From contig CABIVS010000008.1 in the NCBI GenBank assembly GCA_902362375.1, positions 18,696-82,695 on the forward strand: a DNA stretch of 64,000 nucleotides. The letters run 5' to 3'. The notes under the pieces are model-generated. The model searched no databases. It was not told the origin of the DNA and saw nothing but the letters and a program-made list of their open reading frames with translations. The DNA is from Bacteroidaceae bacterium. GTDB taxonomy: Bacteria; Bacteroidota; Bacteroidia; Bacteroidales; Bacteroidaceae. Within the stretch, counting starts at the first letter, position 1; the number at the start of each line of letters is the position of its first letter. The position numbers and the translations under genes are program-made. Positions 8,471 through 17,019 of the stretch are shown piece by piece.

Positions 8471-9208
8471 ATGGATATGCAAAATTTACAGAAAAATACA
8501 CCTTTAGCAAACAATCATATATCAGTGGACTGTGTAGTGATTGGTTTTGACGGAGAACAACTGAAAGTGTTGCTTGTAAAACGTGCAGGTGAAGATAATG
8601 GAGAAGTATATCACGATATGAAACTTCCCGGAAGTCTTATATATATGGATGAAGACCTGGATGAAGCAGCGCAACGAGTTTTGTATGAACTGACAGGACT
8701 TAAAAATGTGAATCTGATGCAGTTTAAAGCATTCGGTTCTAAAAACAGGACAAGTAATCCGAAAGATGTACGTTGGCTGGAAAGAGCTATGCAGTCAAGA
8801 GTGGAACGCATTGTAACTATTGCGTATCTGTCGATGGTGAAGATTGACCGCACACTGGATAAGAATCTGGACGATCATCAGGCTTGTTGGATTGCTTTGA
8901 AAGATGTGAAAACATTGGCTTTCGACCATAATCTGATTATTAAGGAAGCTATGACTTATATTCGTCAGTTTGTAGAATTTAATCCTTCCATGTTGTTCGA
9001 ACTGCTTCCGCGCAAATTTACAGCTGCACAATTAAGAACCCTTTTTGAATTAGTATACGACAAAGCTGTGGATGTACGCAACTTCCATAAGAAAATAGCC
9101 ATGATGGAATATGTAGTTCCTCTGGAAGAAAAACAACAAGGAGTGGCTCACCGTGCTGCCCGTTATTATAAATTTGATAAGAAGATATATAATAAGGTGA
9201 GAAGGTAG
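8471..9208 (+). CDS. xylR: Nudix-family transcriptional regulator of xylose genes (XylR type)
   Basis: 245 residues from ATG 8471 (a second ATG is two codons later). Residues about 16-150 form a Nudix domain in which the Nudix box, starting at GSLIYMDEDLDEAAQRV (Gly54), has lost the REUxEE catalytic signature, as in the NrtR/AraR/XylR regulators that bind sugars or nucleotides without hydrolysing them. Residues about 165-245 form the C-terminal winged helix (LFELLPRKFTAAQLRTLFELVY). It sits just upstream of xylulokinase, xylose isomerase and a xylose symporter, the arrangement known for Bacteroides xylose control. Confidence 0.88.
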   Translation: MDMQNLQKNTPLANNHISVDCVVIGFDGEQLKVLLVKRAGEDNGEVYHDMKLPGSLIYMDEDLDEAAQRVLYELTGLKNVNLMQFKAFGSKNRTSNPKDVRWLERAMQSRVERIVTIAYLSMVKIDRTLDKNLDDHQACWIALKDVKTLAFDHNLIIKEAMTYIRQFVEFNPSMLFELLPRKFTAAQLRTLFELVYDKAVDVRNFHKKIAMMEYVVPLEEKQQGVAHRAARYYKFDKKIYNKVRR

Positions 9209-9220
9209 ACCTTATTCAAG

Positions 9221-9248
9221 TATTAAGTATTAGGTATTAAGTATTAGG
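9221..9248 (+). repeat. Two perfect tandem copies of a 14-mer
   Basis: TATTAAGTATTAGG is repeated without change at 9221-9234 and 9235-9248. Each copy is itself two related 7-mers. It lies in the 119-bp gap between regulator and xylB. Confidence 0.85.
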
Positions 9249-9327
9249 CGTTGAATGTTATAGCATTAATTGTCGGACATTGAGCGTTAAATCGTAAATA
9301 GTAAATCGTTTAATCGTAAATAAAATT

Positions 9328-10851
9328 ATGTTTCTATTAGGTTATGACATAGGTAGCTCGTCTGTAAAAGCGAGTTTGGTGAATGCTGAAACAGGCAAAT
9401 GTGTATCATCGGCATTTTTTCCGAAAACAGAAGCGAATATTATTGCTGTGAATCCCGGATGGGCGGAACAAGATCCGGAAAGTTGGTGGGAAAACTTAAA
9501 GTTGGCTACACAGGCTATTATGACCGAATCCGGAGTGAGTGCTGCTGAAATAAAAGCCATCGGTATCTCTTATCAGATGCACGGATTGGTATGTGTCGAT
9601 AAGAGTCAGCGTGTATTGCGTCCTGCTATTATCTGGTGTGACTCCCGTGCTGTGCCATACGGTCAGAAAGCATTTGAAACAATCGGAGAGGAGAGATGTC
9701 TTTCTCATTTGTTGAACTCGCCGGGAAACTTTACAGCTTCCAAGTTGGCATGGATTAAAGAAAACGAACCTGCCATCTATGAGCAGATTTACAAGATAAT
9801 GCTTCCGGGTGATTATATTGCCATGAAGTTGAGTGGAGAGATTTGCACAACCGTTTCCGGACTTTCGGAAGGTATGTTCTGGGATTTTAAGAACAACCGG
9901 GTGGCTGACTTCCTGATGGATTATTACGGATTCGACTCTTCTTTGATTGCAGATATTAAACCGACTTTCGCAGAACAAGGACGCGTCAGTGCAATGACTG
10001 CCAAAGAACTTGGATTGAAAGAAGGAACACCTATTACTTATCGTGCAGGTGACCAGCCTAACAATGCTCTCTCTCTGAACGTGTTCAACCCGGGCGAAAT
10101 TGCTTCTACGGCGGGAACATCAGGAGTGGTTTATGGTGTGAACGGTGAAGTGAACTATGATCCGCAGTCACGTGTCAATACCTTTGCCCATGTCAATCAT
10201 ACAATAGACCAGACACGTCTGGGAGTATTGCTTTGCATCAACGGAACAGGTATTCTTAATTCATGGGTAAAACGCAACATTGCTCCCGAAGGAATATCTT
10301 ATAATGAAATGAATGTGTTGGCTTCCAAAGCTCCTATCGGTAGTGCGGGAATCAGTATTCTGCCCTTTGGTAACGGTGCTGAACGTATGTTGAACAATAA
10401 AGAAATCGGTTGCAGCATCCGTGGACTGGACTTCAATGCACATGGCAAACACCACATAATTCGTGCCGCTCAAGAAGGTATCGTATTCTCTTTTAAATAT
10501 GGCATTGATATCATGGAGCAGATGGGAATTCCCGTAAAGATGATCCATGCCGGACACGCTAATATGTTCTTGAGTTCTATCTTCCGCGATACGTTGGCGG
10601 GAGTTACAGGAGCCACTATCGAGCTTTATGATACAGACGGTTCAGTAGGAGCCGCGAAAGGTGCAGGTATCGGTGCAGGCATCTACAAAGATAACAATGA
10701 AGCATTTGCTACGCTTGATAAACTGGATGTGATCGAGCCTAATGTGGCGAAACGTCAGGAATATGCTGATGCCTATGCAAAATGGAAATACCGCCTTGAA
10801 AAGTCGATGACCGGTAACATACCGGCTCCGGCTCTTTCTTCAGATAAATAA
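9328..10851 (+). CDS. xylB: Xylulokinase
   Basis: 507 residues of the FGGY carbohydrate kinase family. N-terminal nucleotide-binding strand LLGYDIGSSSVKASL, substrate region GISYQMHGLV and AIIWCDSRA, and the C-terminal ATPase half with AGDQPNNALSLN and TAGTSGVVYG. It phosphorylates D-xylulose to xylulose 5-phosphate for the pentose phosphate pathway. It is followed after 40 bp by xylA, which makes its substrate. Confidence 0.95.
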   Translation: MFLLGYDIGSSSVKASLVNAETGKCVSSAFFPKTEANIIAVNPGWAEQDPESWWENLKLATQAIMTESGVSAAEIKAIGISYQMHGLVCVDKSQRVLRPAIIWCDSRAVPYGQKAFETIGEERCLSHLLNSPGNFTASKLAWIKENEPAIYEQIYKIMLPGDYIAMKLSGEICTTVSGLSEGMFWDFKNNRVADFLMDYYGFDSSLIADIKPTFAEQGRVSAMTAKELGLKEGTPITYRAGDQPNNALSLNVFNPGEIASTAGTSGVVYGVNGEVNYDPQSRVNTFAHVNHTIDQTRLGVLLCINGTGILNSWVKRNIAPEGISYNEMNVLASKAPIGSAGISILPFGNGAERMLNNKEIGCSIRGLDFNAHGKHHIIRAAQEGIVFSFKYGIDIMEQMGIPVKMIHAGHANMFLSSIFRDTLAGVTGATIELYDTDGSVGAAKGAGIGAGIYKDNNEAFATLDKLDVIEPNVAKRQEYADAYAKWKYRLEKSMTGNIPAPALSSDK

Positions 10852-10891
10852 TTAACAATCTAAATAATAACCATTTAAAAATAAAAGAATT

Positions 10892-12208
10892 ATGGCAACA
10901 AAAGAATTTTTCCCGGGAATTGAAAAGATTAAGTTCGAAGGTAAAGATAGTAAGAATCCGATGGCATTCCGTTACTACGATGCTGAAAAGGTAATCAACG
11001 GTAAGAAGATGAAAGATTGGTTGAGATTTTCTATGGCATGGTGGCATACTTTGTGTGCTGAAGGCGGTGACCAATTCGGTGGCGGAACAAAACAATTCCC
11101 TTGGAATAGTAATGCTGACGCTATACAAGCTGCAAAAGATAAAATGGATGCAGGTTTCGAATTCATGCAGAAAATGGGTATCGAGTACTACTGTTTCCAC
11201 GATGTAGACTTGGTTTCTGAAGGTGCAAGCATTGAAGAATACGAAGCTAATCTGAAAGAAATCGTAGCTTATGCAAAACAGAAACAAGCTGAAACAGGCA
11301 TCAAACTGTTGTGGGGTACTGCCAACGTATTTGGTCATGCACGTTATATGAACGGTGCTGCTACTAATCCTGATTTTGACGTAGTAGCTCGTGCTGCTGT
11401 TCAGATCAAGAATGCAATCGACGCAACGATCGAACTGGGTGGCCAGAACTATGTATTCTGGGGTGGCCGTGAAGGCTATATGTCTCTTCTGAACACAGAT
11501 CAGAAACGTGAAAAAGAACACCTGGCAAAAATGCTGACTATGGCTCGTGATTATGCTCGTGCTCGTGGCTTCAAAGGTACTTTCCTGATCGAACCGAAAC
11601 CGATGGAACCAACTAAACACCAGTATGATGTAGATACAGAAACTGTAATCGGCTTCCTGAAAGCTCATGGCTTGGATAAAGATTTCAAAGTGAATATTGA
11701 AGTAAACCATGCAACCTTGGCTGGCCATACTTTCGAACACGAATTGGCAGTAGCAGTAGACAACGGTATGTTGGGCTCTATCGATGCTAACCGTGGTGAT
11801 TATCAGAATGGTTGGGATACAGACCAGTTCCCGATTGATAACTACGAACTGACACAAGCTATGATGCAAATTATCCGTAATGGTGGCTTGGGTAACGGTG
11901 GAACAAACTTCGACGCTAAAACTCGTCGTAACTCTACTGACCTGGAAGATATCTTCATTGCTCATATCGCAGGTATGGATGCTATGGCTCGTGCATTGGA
12001 AAGTGCAGCTGCTCTGTTGAACGAATCTCCATATAAGAAAATGTTGTCTGACCGTTACGCTTCATTCGATGCTGGTAAAGGTAAGGAATTTGAAGATGGC
12101 AAGTTGACTTTGGAAGACGTAGTTGCTTATGCTAAAGCAAACGGCGAACCGAAGCAGACTAGCGGTAAACAAGAACTTTATGAAGCAATTCTGAATATGT
12201 ATTGCTAA
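10892..12208 (+). CDS. xylA: D-xylose isomerase
   Basis: 438 residues, the standard class II length. Conserved metal and substrate blocks are present: YCFHDVDLV (catalytic His), [33 protein letters not shown], and GSIDANRGD. It converts D-xylose to D-xylulose with two divalent metal ions. Codon use looks strongly biased to common Bacteroides codons, in line with high expression. Second enzyme gene of the xylose operon. Confidence 0.98.
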   Translation: MATKEFFPGIEKIKFEGKDSKNPMAFRYYDAEKVINGKKMKDWLRFSMAWWHTLCAEGGDQFGGGTKQFPWNSNADAIQAAKDKMDAGFEFMQKMGIEYYCFHDVDLVSEGASIEEYEANLKEIVAYAKQKQAETGIKLLWGTANVFGHARYMNGAATNPDFDVVARAAVQIKNAIDATIELGGQNYVFWGGREGYMSLLNTDQKREKEHLAKMLTMARDYARARGFKGTFLIEPKPMEPTKHQYDVDTETVIGFLKAHGLDKDFKVNIEVNHATLAGHTFEHELAVAVDNGMLGSIDANRGDYQNGWDTDQFPIDNYELTQAMMQIIRNGGLGNGGTNFDAKTRRNSTDLEDIFIAHIAGMDAMARALESAAALLNESPYKKMLSDRYASFDAGKGKEFEDGKLTLEDVVAYAKANGEPKQTSGKQELYEAILNMYC

Positions 12209-12217
12209 TAATTAATT

Positions 12218-12302
12218 CACCACAGAGTAGCACAGGGTCTCGCAGAGTTCATTTTCATTTAATATTGTATTTCTCTGTGAAACTCTGTGTTACTCTGTGG
12301 TG
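12218..12302 (+). repeat. Long inverted repeat between xylA and the xylose symporter gene
   Basis: The left arm (from 12218, beginning CACCACAGAGTAG) pairs with the right arm (ending TTACTCTGTGGTG at 12302) over about 30 bp. Three of the few differences are G opposite T, so they remain G-U pairs in the transcript. The loop is A+T-rich. It begins 9 bp after the xylA stop and ends 43 bp before the next start, so the operon transcript would carry a long hairpin between the two cistrons. Confidence 0.8.
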
Positions 12303-12344
12303 AGATTTCCAACTACTACAACACTACTTTATCTACTTATAACC

Positions 12345-13799
12345 ATGATTAATACAACGAACGAGGGTAGTAAACTCTACCTATATTCGATCACCTCTGT
12401 CGCCATTTTGGGAGGACTGCTTTTCGGATACGATACAGCCGTTATTTCGGGCGCAGAGAAAGGTTTGGAGGCATTTTTCCTTTCGGCCTCTGATTTTCAA
12501 TATAATAAAGTAATGCATGGAATCACTTCTTCCAGTGCATTAATTGGCTGTGTACTGGGTGGTGCGATCTCCGGTATATTTGCTTCCCGTTTGGGACGTC
12601 GTAATTCCTTAAGGCTTGCTGCCGTACTCTTTTTCCTTTCAGCATTAGGTTCCTATTATCCGGAATTCTTGTTTTTCGAATATGGAAAGCCGAACATGGA
12701 TTTGCTGATTGCTTTTAATCTGTATCGTGTTTTGGGTGGTATCGGAGTAGGACTGGCTTCTGCCGTCTGTCCGATGTATATTGCTGAAATAGCCCCTTCC
12801 AATATTCGTGGAACGCTTGTATCATGTAACCAGTTTGCTATCATCTTTGGTATGTTGGTAGTGTACTTCGTGAATTTCCTGATTATGGGCGGTCATCAGA
12901 ATCCTGTTATTTTGAAAGATGCGGCCGGTGTACTGTCTGTTAGTTCTGAATCTGATATGTGGACTGTGTATGAAGGATGGCGTTACATGTTTGGTTCGGA
13001 AGCTTTCCCTGCCGCTTTCTTTGGTCTGTTGTTGTTCTTTGTTCCGAAGACCCCACGTTATCTTGTATTGATACAGCAGGACGAAAAGGCTTACTCAATT
13101 CTGGAAAAGATCAATGGTAAGACAAAAGCACAGGAAATCCTTAATGATATTAAAGCTACTGCTCATGAGAAGACGGAGAAAATCTTTACTTATGGAGTGG
13201 CAGTAATTGTGATCGGTATTTTGCTTTCTGTATTCCAGCAAGCTATCGGTATTAATGCGGTACTATATTATGCTCCTCGTATTTTTGAAAATGCAGGTGC
13301 AGAAGGAGGTGGCATGATGCAAACTGTGATTATGGGTATTGTAAACATTATCTTTACACTGGTTGCTATCTTCACTGTAGACCGTTTCGGACGTAAACCA
13401 CTATTGATAATCGGTTCTATTGGTATGGCTGTTGGTGCATTTGCAGTAGCAATGTGTGACAGCATGGCAATAAAGGGTATCCTTCCGGTACTTTCAGTGA
13501 TTGTATATGCAGCATTTTTCATGATGTCCTGGGGACCGATTTGCTGGGTGTTGATCTCGGAAATCTTCCCGAATACCATCCGTGGTAAAGCAGTGGCAAT
13601 CGCCGTAGCTTTCCAATGGATATTCAACTATATCGTATCTTCTACTTTCCCGGCATTGTACGATTTCAGCCCGATGTTTGCGTATAGTTTATATGGCATT
13701 ATCTGCGTAGCTGCTGCCATCTTCGTTTGGCGTTGGGTGCCTGAAACGAAGGGCAAGACGCTGGAAGATATGAGCAAACTTTGGAAGAAAGACAAATAA
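12345..13799 (+). CDS. xylE: D-xylose:H+ symporter (MFS sugar porter)
   Basis: 484 residues from ATG 12345; the longer frame from 12297 starts inside the hairpin and is not used. Twelve membrane helices and the sugar porter signatures: GGLLFGYDTAVISG, RLGRRNSLRLAA, the QQAIGINAVLYYAP substrate motif, DRFGRKPLL, and PETKGKTLEDM near the end. It imports xylose in the inner membrane and completes the regulator-xylB-xylA-transporter locus. Confidence 0.95.
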   Translation: MINTTNEGSKLYLYSITSVAILGGLLFGYDTAVISGAEKGLEAFFLSASDFQYNKVMHGITSSSALIGCVLGGAISGIFASRLGRRNSLRLAAVLFFLSALGSYYPEFLFFEYGKPNMDLLIAFNLYRVLGGIGVGLASAVCPMYIAEIAPSNIRGTLVSCNQFAIIFGMLVVYFVNFLIMGGHQNPVILKDAAGVLSVSSESDMWTVYEGWRYMFGSEAFPAAFFGLLLFFVPKTPRYLVLIQQDEKAYSILEKINGKTKAQEILNDIKATAHEKTEKIFTYGVAVIVIGILLSVFQQAIGINAVLYYAPRIFENAGAEGGGMMQTVIMGIVNIIFTLVAIFTVDRFGRKPLLIIGSIGMAVGAFAVAMCDSMAIKGILPVLSVIVYAAFFMMSWGPICWVLISEIFPNTIRGKAVAIAVAFQWIFNYIVSSTFPALYDFSPMFAYSLYGIICVAAAIFVWRWVPETKGKTLEDMSKLWKKDK

Positions 13800-13818
13800 A
13801 TTAGGTTAGTGTAATTTT

Positions 13819-13897
13819 ATCATGTCATTATGACTTCGGCCTCCTGACATGATTCTGTTGAGATTATGACATCGTACCAATGGTATGGTGTCATAAT
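13819..13897 (+). terminator. Double hairpin terminator of the xylose operon
   Basis: First hairpin ATCATGTCA/TGACATGAT (13819-13853), second ATTATGACATCGTACC/GGTATGGTGTCATAAT (13863-13897) with G-U pairs, then a T-rich stretch. Confidence 0.75.
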
Positions 13898-14023
13898 TGT
13901 TTTTATTTGAAGCTTTTAGGAGTAGTTGTAAATTCAGGGGATTTGGTCTAGAGAAACTTTGTCTCATAAGAATATATTCGTAAATGGTACGGATTTGAAC
14001 TAAACATTACATAATGAAAAAAC

Positions 14024-14144
14024 TATCTATCATGCTATCATTTATTTTAGTAATATTCTAATTATCAATGTAGTATCTATGATAGATAGCTTTTAAAAAA
14101 TGTATCTATCATACTTTTATCAGTAAAAACGGGTTATCTATCAT
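14024..14144. repeat. Cluster of TATCTATCAT repeats
   Basis: TATCTATCAT occurs at 14024-14033, 14103-14112 and 14135-14144; between them is the perfect palindrome TATCTATGATAGATA at 14074-14088. No coding sequence covers it. The spacing is irregular, so it looks more like a protein-binding site cluster than a satellite. Confidence 0.6.
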
Positions 14145-14260
14145 CTACAAAATAGCCATATAAATATCCTATAAGCATAAAACGGCTTGTTTTTGTCACA
14201 ATGAAGCCATATAAATCCGAATATCGCAGCTCAAAAATCCGACTTAAACGGCGATAAGTT

Positions 14261-14350
14261 TATAGCCCACAAGTGTGTGCTGTATAGCCTGCATATGTAG
14301 GCTGTATGGTTTACATGCGTGGGCTGTACGGCACACACTTGTGAACTATA
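14261..14350. repeat. Palindromic array of about 22-bp units
   Basis: The outer 20 bp (14261-14280 and 14331-14350) are inverted repeats with 18 of 20 matches, including a perfect 13-bp core CACAAGTGTGTGC/GCACACACTTGTG. Between them are units ending GCTGTATAG, GCTGTATGG and GCTGTACGG, spaced 22 bp, each with a small inner palindrome (for example AGCCTGCATATGTAGGCT). Function unknown. Confidence 0.7.
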
Positions 14351-14508
14351 GAAATACTGCCGCTCCCCATAGATAATTAAGCTGTCAAATACAGGTTATC
14401 ATCCTATAAAGTGTGCATTCGTATGTCTTTAAATGGATTATTTCACCTAATGCTACACTAAAATAGATACAGTATAGGAATGATAAATGTAACATCTATC
14501 TGTATGAC

Positions 14509-14985
14509 TTAACGGCCAGATATATTCTCCGAAGTTTCGGAGGGTTTGCCGCCCAAGAGCTTTTCCAAGTCACGTAATTGACGTTGATAATCTTGTAACA
14601 TCTGACTGACAAAACCACGATAGCAAGAAGCTGATATCAGGAAGTTCGACCATTTCGCCCATTCTTCAAAAATCTTTTGACACTCTGTGCGAGGTGAATT
14701 TTGTAAAGTAAAGAAATGCAGGCAAGCCTTTTGCATCTCCGGCATCCCATTTTCCCATGGACGGTCGAGGTTGGTCAACGCCTTAATAAAATGCTTGATT
14801 TTGTGGTGTAACGCTCCCAGACGTTGTGATTCAGAACGATCGACCGATACGGTAGGGCATAGTCGTCGTGATTGGGCTAAATAAAACTGTTTTAGGTTTT
14901 CTTTTTCTTCCAGATTAGGAAATTCTGCTTCCTGCCGATTGCTTCGAACGGCTTTTACAGGTGCACTGTTTTGTTCTTCATGCAT
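14509..14985 (-). CDS. Hypothetical protein, 158 residues
   Basis: Predicted soluble, mostly helical and charged; no signal peptide or membrane segment. There are Trp-rich helices in the middle (LDRPWENGMP, IFEEWAKWSNFLIS) and a C-terminal helix YQRQLRDLEKLLGG. I do not recognise a family. The 200 bp upstream on the same strand contain a promoter and a strongly folded RNA, which may be its leader or an independent small RNA. The gene stands alone between repeat arrays and a divergent enzyme gene. Confidence 0.6.
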   Translation of the reverse strand: MHEEQNSAPVKAVRSNRQEAEFPNLEEKENLKQFYLAQSRRLCPTVSVDRSESQRLGALHHKIKHFIKALTNLDRPWENGMPEMQKACLHFFTLQNSPRTECQKIFEEWAKWSNFLISASCYRGFVSQMLQDYQRQLRDLEKLLGGKPSETSENISGR

Positions 14986-15013
14986 GATACAACGGTTTTA
15001 AGATAGGCGGGAA

Positions 15014-15183
15014 TAAAAAAACGGTTCCGCCTTTCCCGTTGCATAACACTCCACAGAAGCTGGGGACGCATTAACGTTCCCCACGGGGGTACGAAACCGC
15101 GTATCTACGACAGCAACAGGCATAAAAATGCCTGCTACTGGAGTTGAAGCAGGTTCACTGCTTCTGTGAATAAAATGTTATGC
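15014..15183 (-). ncRNA. Candidate structured RNA (small RNA or leader), minus strand
   Basis: A minus-strand promoter (TACATTTG at 15188-15195, TTTG 19 bp further upstream) places the 5' end near 15183. The predicted RNA opens with GCATAACA, which pairs with TGTTATGC near its 3' end; inside, CACAGAAGC pairs with GCTTCTGTG. The enclosed part contains a 13-bp hairpin (CAGTAGCAGGCAT / ATGCCTGTTGCTG, loop TTTT), TACG/CGTA, and GGGGAACG/CGTCCCC. A short AACGG/CCGTT stem followed by seven T resembles a terminator near 15014. A competing 7-bp hairpin GAAGCAG/CTGCTTC would exclude the closing stem, so switching is possible. No protein frame explains the pairing. Confidence 0.6.
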
Positions 15184-15187
15184 GTTG

Positions 15188-15195
15188 CAAATGTA
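15188..15195 (-). promoter_or_regulatory. Promoter of the structured RNA
   Basis: TACATTTG on the minus strand with an upstream TTTG at 15215-15218, spaced 19 bp as in the Bacteroides -33/-7 consensus. Confidence 0.6.
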
Positions 15196-15346
15196 CGATA
15201 ATTTTTGGAAGTCGCAAATTAAATAGTGCAAGAATCTGTGTAAAAATTATGTGATGTTAAAGCACTGTAGCCATTTCTGAACCGTGTATTAAAATTAAGT
15301 ATAATGTATTTTCAATTCTGCAATGACAATATATAAAGATAAACAG

Positions 15347-15354
15347 TACCTTTG
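15347..15354 (+). promoter_or_regulatory. Promoter of the GNAT-nitrilase gene
   Basis: TACCTTTG, 30 bp upstream of the ATG at 15385. Confidence 0.65.
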
Positions 15355-15384
15355 CACAGTCTTTATATAAAAACACGTATTGTT

Positions 15385-16923
15385 ATGGAACAACATCCGA
15401 TTAAAATTAATAAAGTGCAGATACGCAATCTGCAAATAGAAGATTATGTACAGTTATCTCAGTCGTTTACCCGCGTCTATTCAGATGGTAGCGATGTGTT
15501 TTGGACCCGTGAGCAGATCCAGAAGTTAATTAAAATTTTTCCGGAAGGTCAGATTGTTACAGTAGTCGATGATAAAATAGTTGGTTGTGCTCTTTCTATC
15601 ATTGTTGATTATGATAAGGTAAAGAACGATCATACGTATGCACAAGTGACAGGGAAGGAAACATTCAATACGCATAATCCCAAAGGAAATATCTTGTATG
15701 GCATTGAAGTATTCATCCACCCGAGCTATCGCGGTTTGCGCCTGGCACGTCGTATGTATGAATATCGTAAGGAGCTTTGCGAAACATTGAACCTGAAAGC
15801 TATCATGTTTGGCGGACGTATTCCGAATTATCATAAATATGCTGACAAAATGCGTCCGAAAGAATATATCGAACGAGTGCGTCAACGCGAGATTTATGAT
15901 CCGGTACTAACTTTCCAGCTATCGAATGATTTTCACGTGCGAAAGGTGATGACCAATTATCTGCCGAATGACGAAGAATCGAAACATTATGCCTGTTTGC
16001 TTCAATGGGATAATATCTATTATCAGTCACCTACGCAAGAATATATCAGTCCTAAAACTACGGTTCGTGTAGGATTAGTACAATGGCAGATGCGTAGCTA
16101 TAAAACGTTGGACGACCTGTTCGAACAAGTAGAATTCTTCGTGGACGCAGTATCCGATTATAAAAGTGATTTTGTTCTTTTCCCGGAATATTTCAATGCT
16201 CCTTTGATGTCGAAGTATAATGATAAAGGAGAATCACAGGCTATTCGCGGATTGGCAAAGTATACCGATGAGATTCGGGAACGGTTTATGAATCTGGCTA
16301 TTAGCTATAATATCAACATTATAACCGGAAGTATGCCATACGTAAAAGAGGACGGACTGCTTTATAATGTAGGTTTCCTTTGCCGACGGGATGGAACCTA
16401 TGAAATGTACGAGAAATTGCACGTCACCCCCGATGAAATAAAAAGCTGGGGACTGAACGGTGGTAAACTTCTGAACACTTTTGATACGGATTGTGCAAAG
16501 ATCGGAGTTTTAATCTGCTATGATGTGGAATTCCCCGAACTTTCCCGCCTGATGGCAGATCAGGGAATGCAGATATTATTTGTTCCTTTCCTGACAGATA
16601 CCCAGAATGCCTACTCCCGTGTTCGTGTTTGTGCGCAGGCGCGTGCTATTGAGAATGAATGTTTTGTAGTCATTGCCGGAAGTGTTGGAAACCTTCCTCG
16701 TGTGCACAATATGGATATTCAATATGCTCAATCGGGTGTGTTTACCCCATGCGATTTTGCTTTTCCAACGGACGGAAAGAGGGCGGAGGCAACTCCTAAC
16801 ACAGAAATGATTTTGGTATCGGATGTTGATCTGGATTTGCTGAACGAATTACATACGTATGGTAGTGTACGTAACTTGAAAGACCGCAGGAATGACCTGT
16901 ATGAGGTTAGATTCAAAAAATAA
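15385..16923 (+). CDS. Fusion of GNAT acetyltransferase and carbon-nitrogen hydrolase
   Basis: 512 residues from MEQHPIKINKVQIRN; the frame extends to 15352 but that part overlaps the promoter. Residues about 10-205 are a GNAT domain (acetyl-CoA loop around HPSYRGLRLARRMYEYRK). Residues about 220-510 are a nitrilase-superfamily domain with the Glu-Lys-Cys triad in LFPEYFNA, YEKLHVTPDE and VLICYDVEFPELSR. This fusion is widespread in bacteria; the substrate is unknown, likely an amide released or made by acetyl transfer. It stands alone and ends at a palindromic terminator. Confidence 0.93.
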   Translation: MEQHPIKINKVQIRNLQIEDYVQLSQSFTRVYSDGSDVFWTREQIQKLIKIFPEGQIVTVVDDKIVGCALSIIVDYDKVKNDHTYAQVTGKETFNTHNPKGNILYGIEVFIHPSYRGLRLARRMYEYRKELCETLNLKAIMFGGRIPNYHKYADKMRPKEYIERVRQREIYDPVLTFQLSNDFHVRKVMTNYLPNDEESKHYACLLQWDNIYYQSPTQEYISPKTTVRVGLVQWQMRSYKTLDDLFEQVEFFVDAVSDYKSDFVLFPEYFNAPLMSKYNDKGESQAIRGLAKYTDEIRERFMNLAISYNINIITGSMPYVKEDGLLYNVGFLCRRDGTYEMYEKLHVTPDEIKSWGLNGGKLLNTFDTDCAKIGVLICYDVEFPELSRLMADQGMQILFVPFLTDTQNAYSRVRVCAQARAIENECFVVIAGSVGNLPRVHNMDIQYAQSGVFTPCDFAFPTDGKRAEATPNTEMILVSDVDLDLLNELHTYGSVRNLKDRRNDLYEVRFKK

Positions 16924-16925
16924 AA

Positions 16926-17005
16926 GAGTGACGCTATACTGTCAAGATAGCGTCACTATGTGCCCTGGATAGCGTCACTATCCGGGGCACATAGTGACGC
17001 CCTTT
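16926..17005. terminator. Nested palindromes of the GTGACGCTAT family, terminator
   Basis: AGTGACGCTAT pairs with ATAGCGTCACT; the same right arm also starts a second perfect stem, GCGTCACTATGTGCCC with GGGGCACATAGTGACGC. T-rich sequence follows. It separates convergent genes. A related palindrome lies at 59457-59530. Confidence 0.75.
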
Positions 17006-17019
17006 TTATAGAATATTTT

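Noticed and set aside
10739..11965. A 408-codon open frame on the minus strand opposite xylA
   Set aside because: It is the antisense shadow of a highly biased, certain gene (xylA); the translation is Ser/Thr/His/Cys-rich without domain similarity.
14024..14350. CRISPR array
   Set aside because: Repeats are too short and irregular, there are no equal-length unique spacers, and no cas genes are present.
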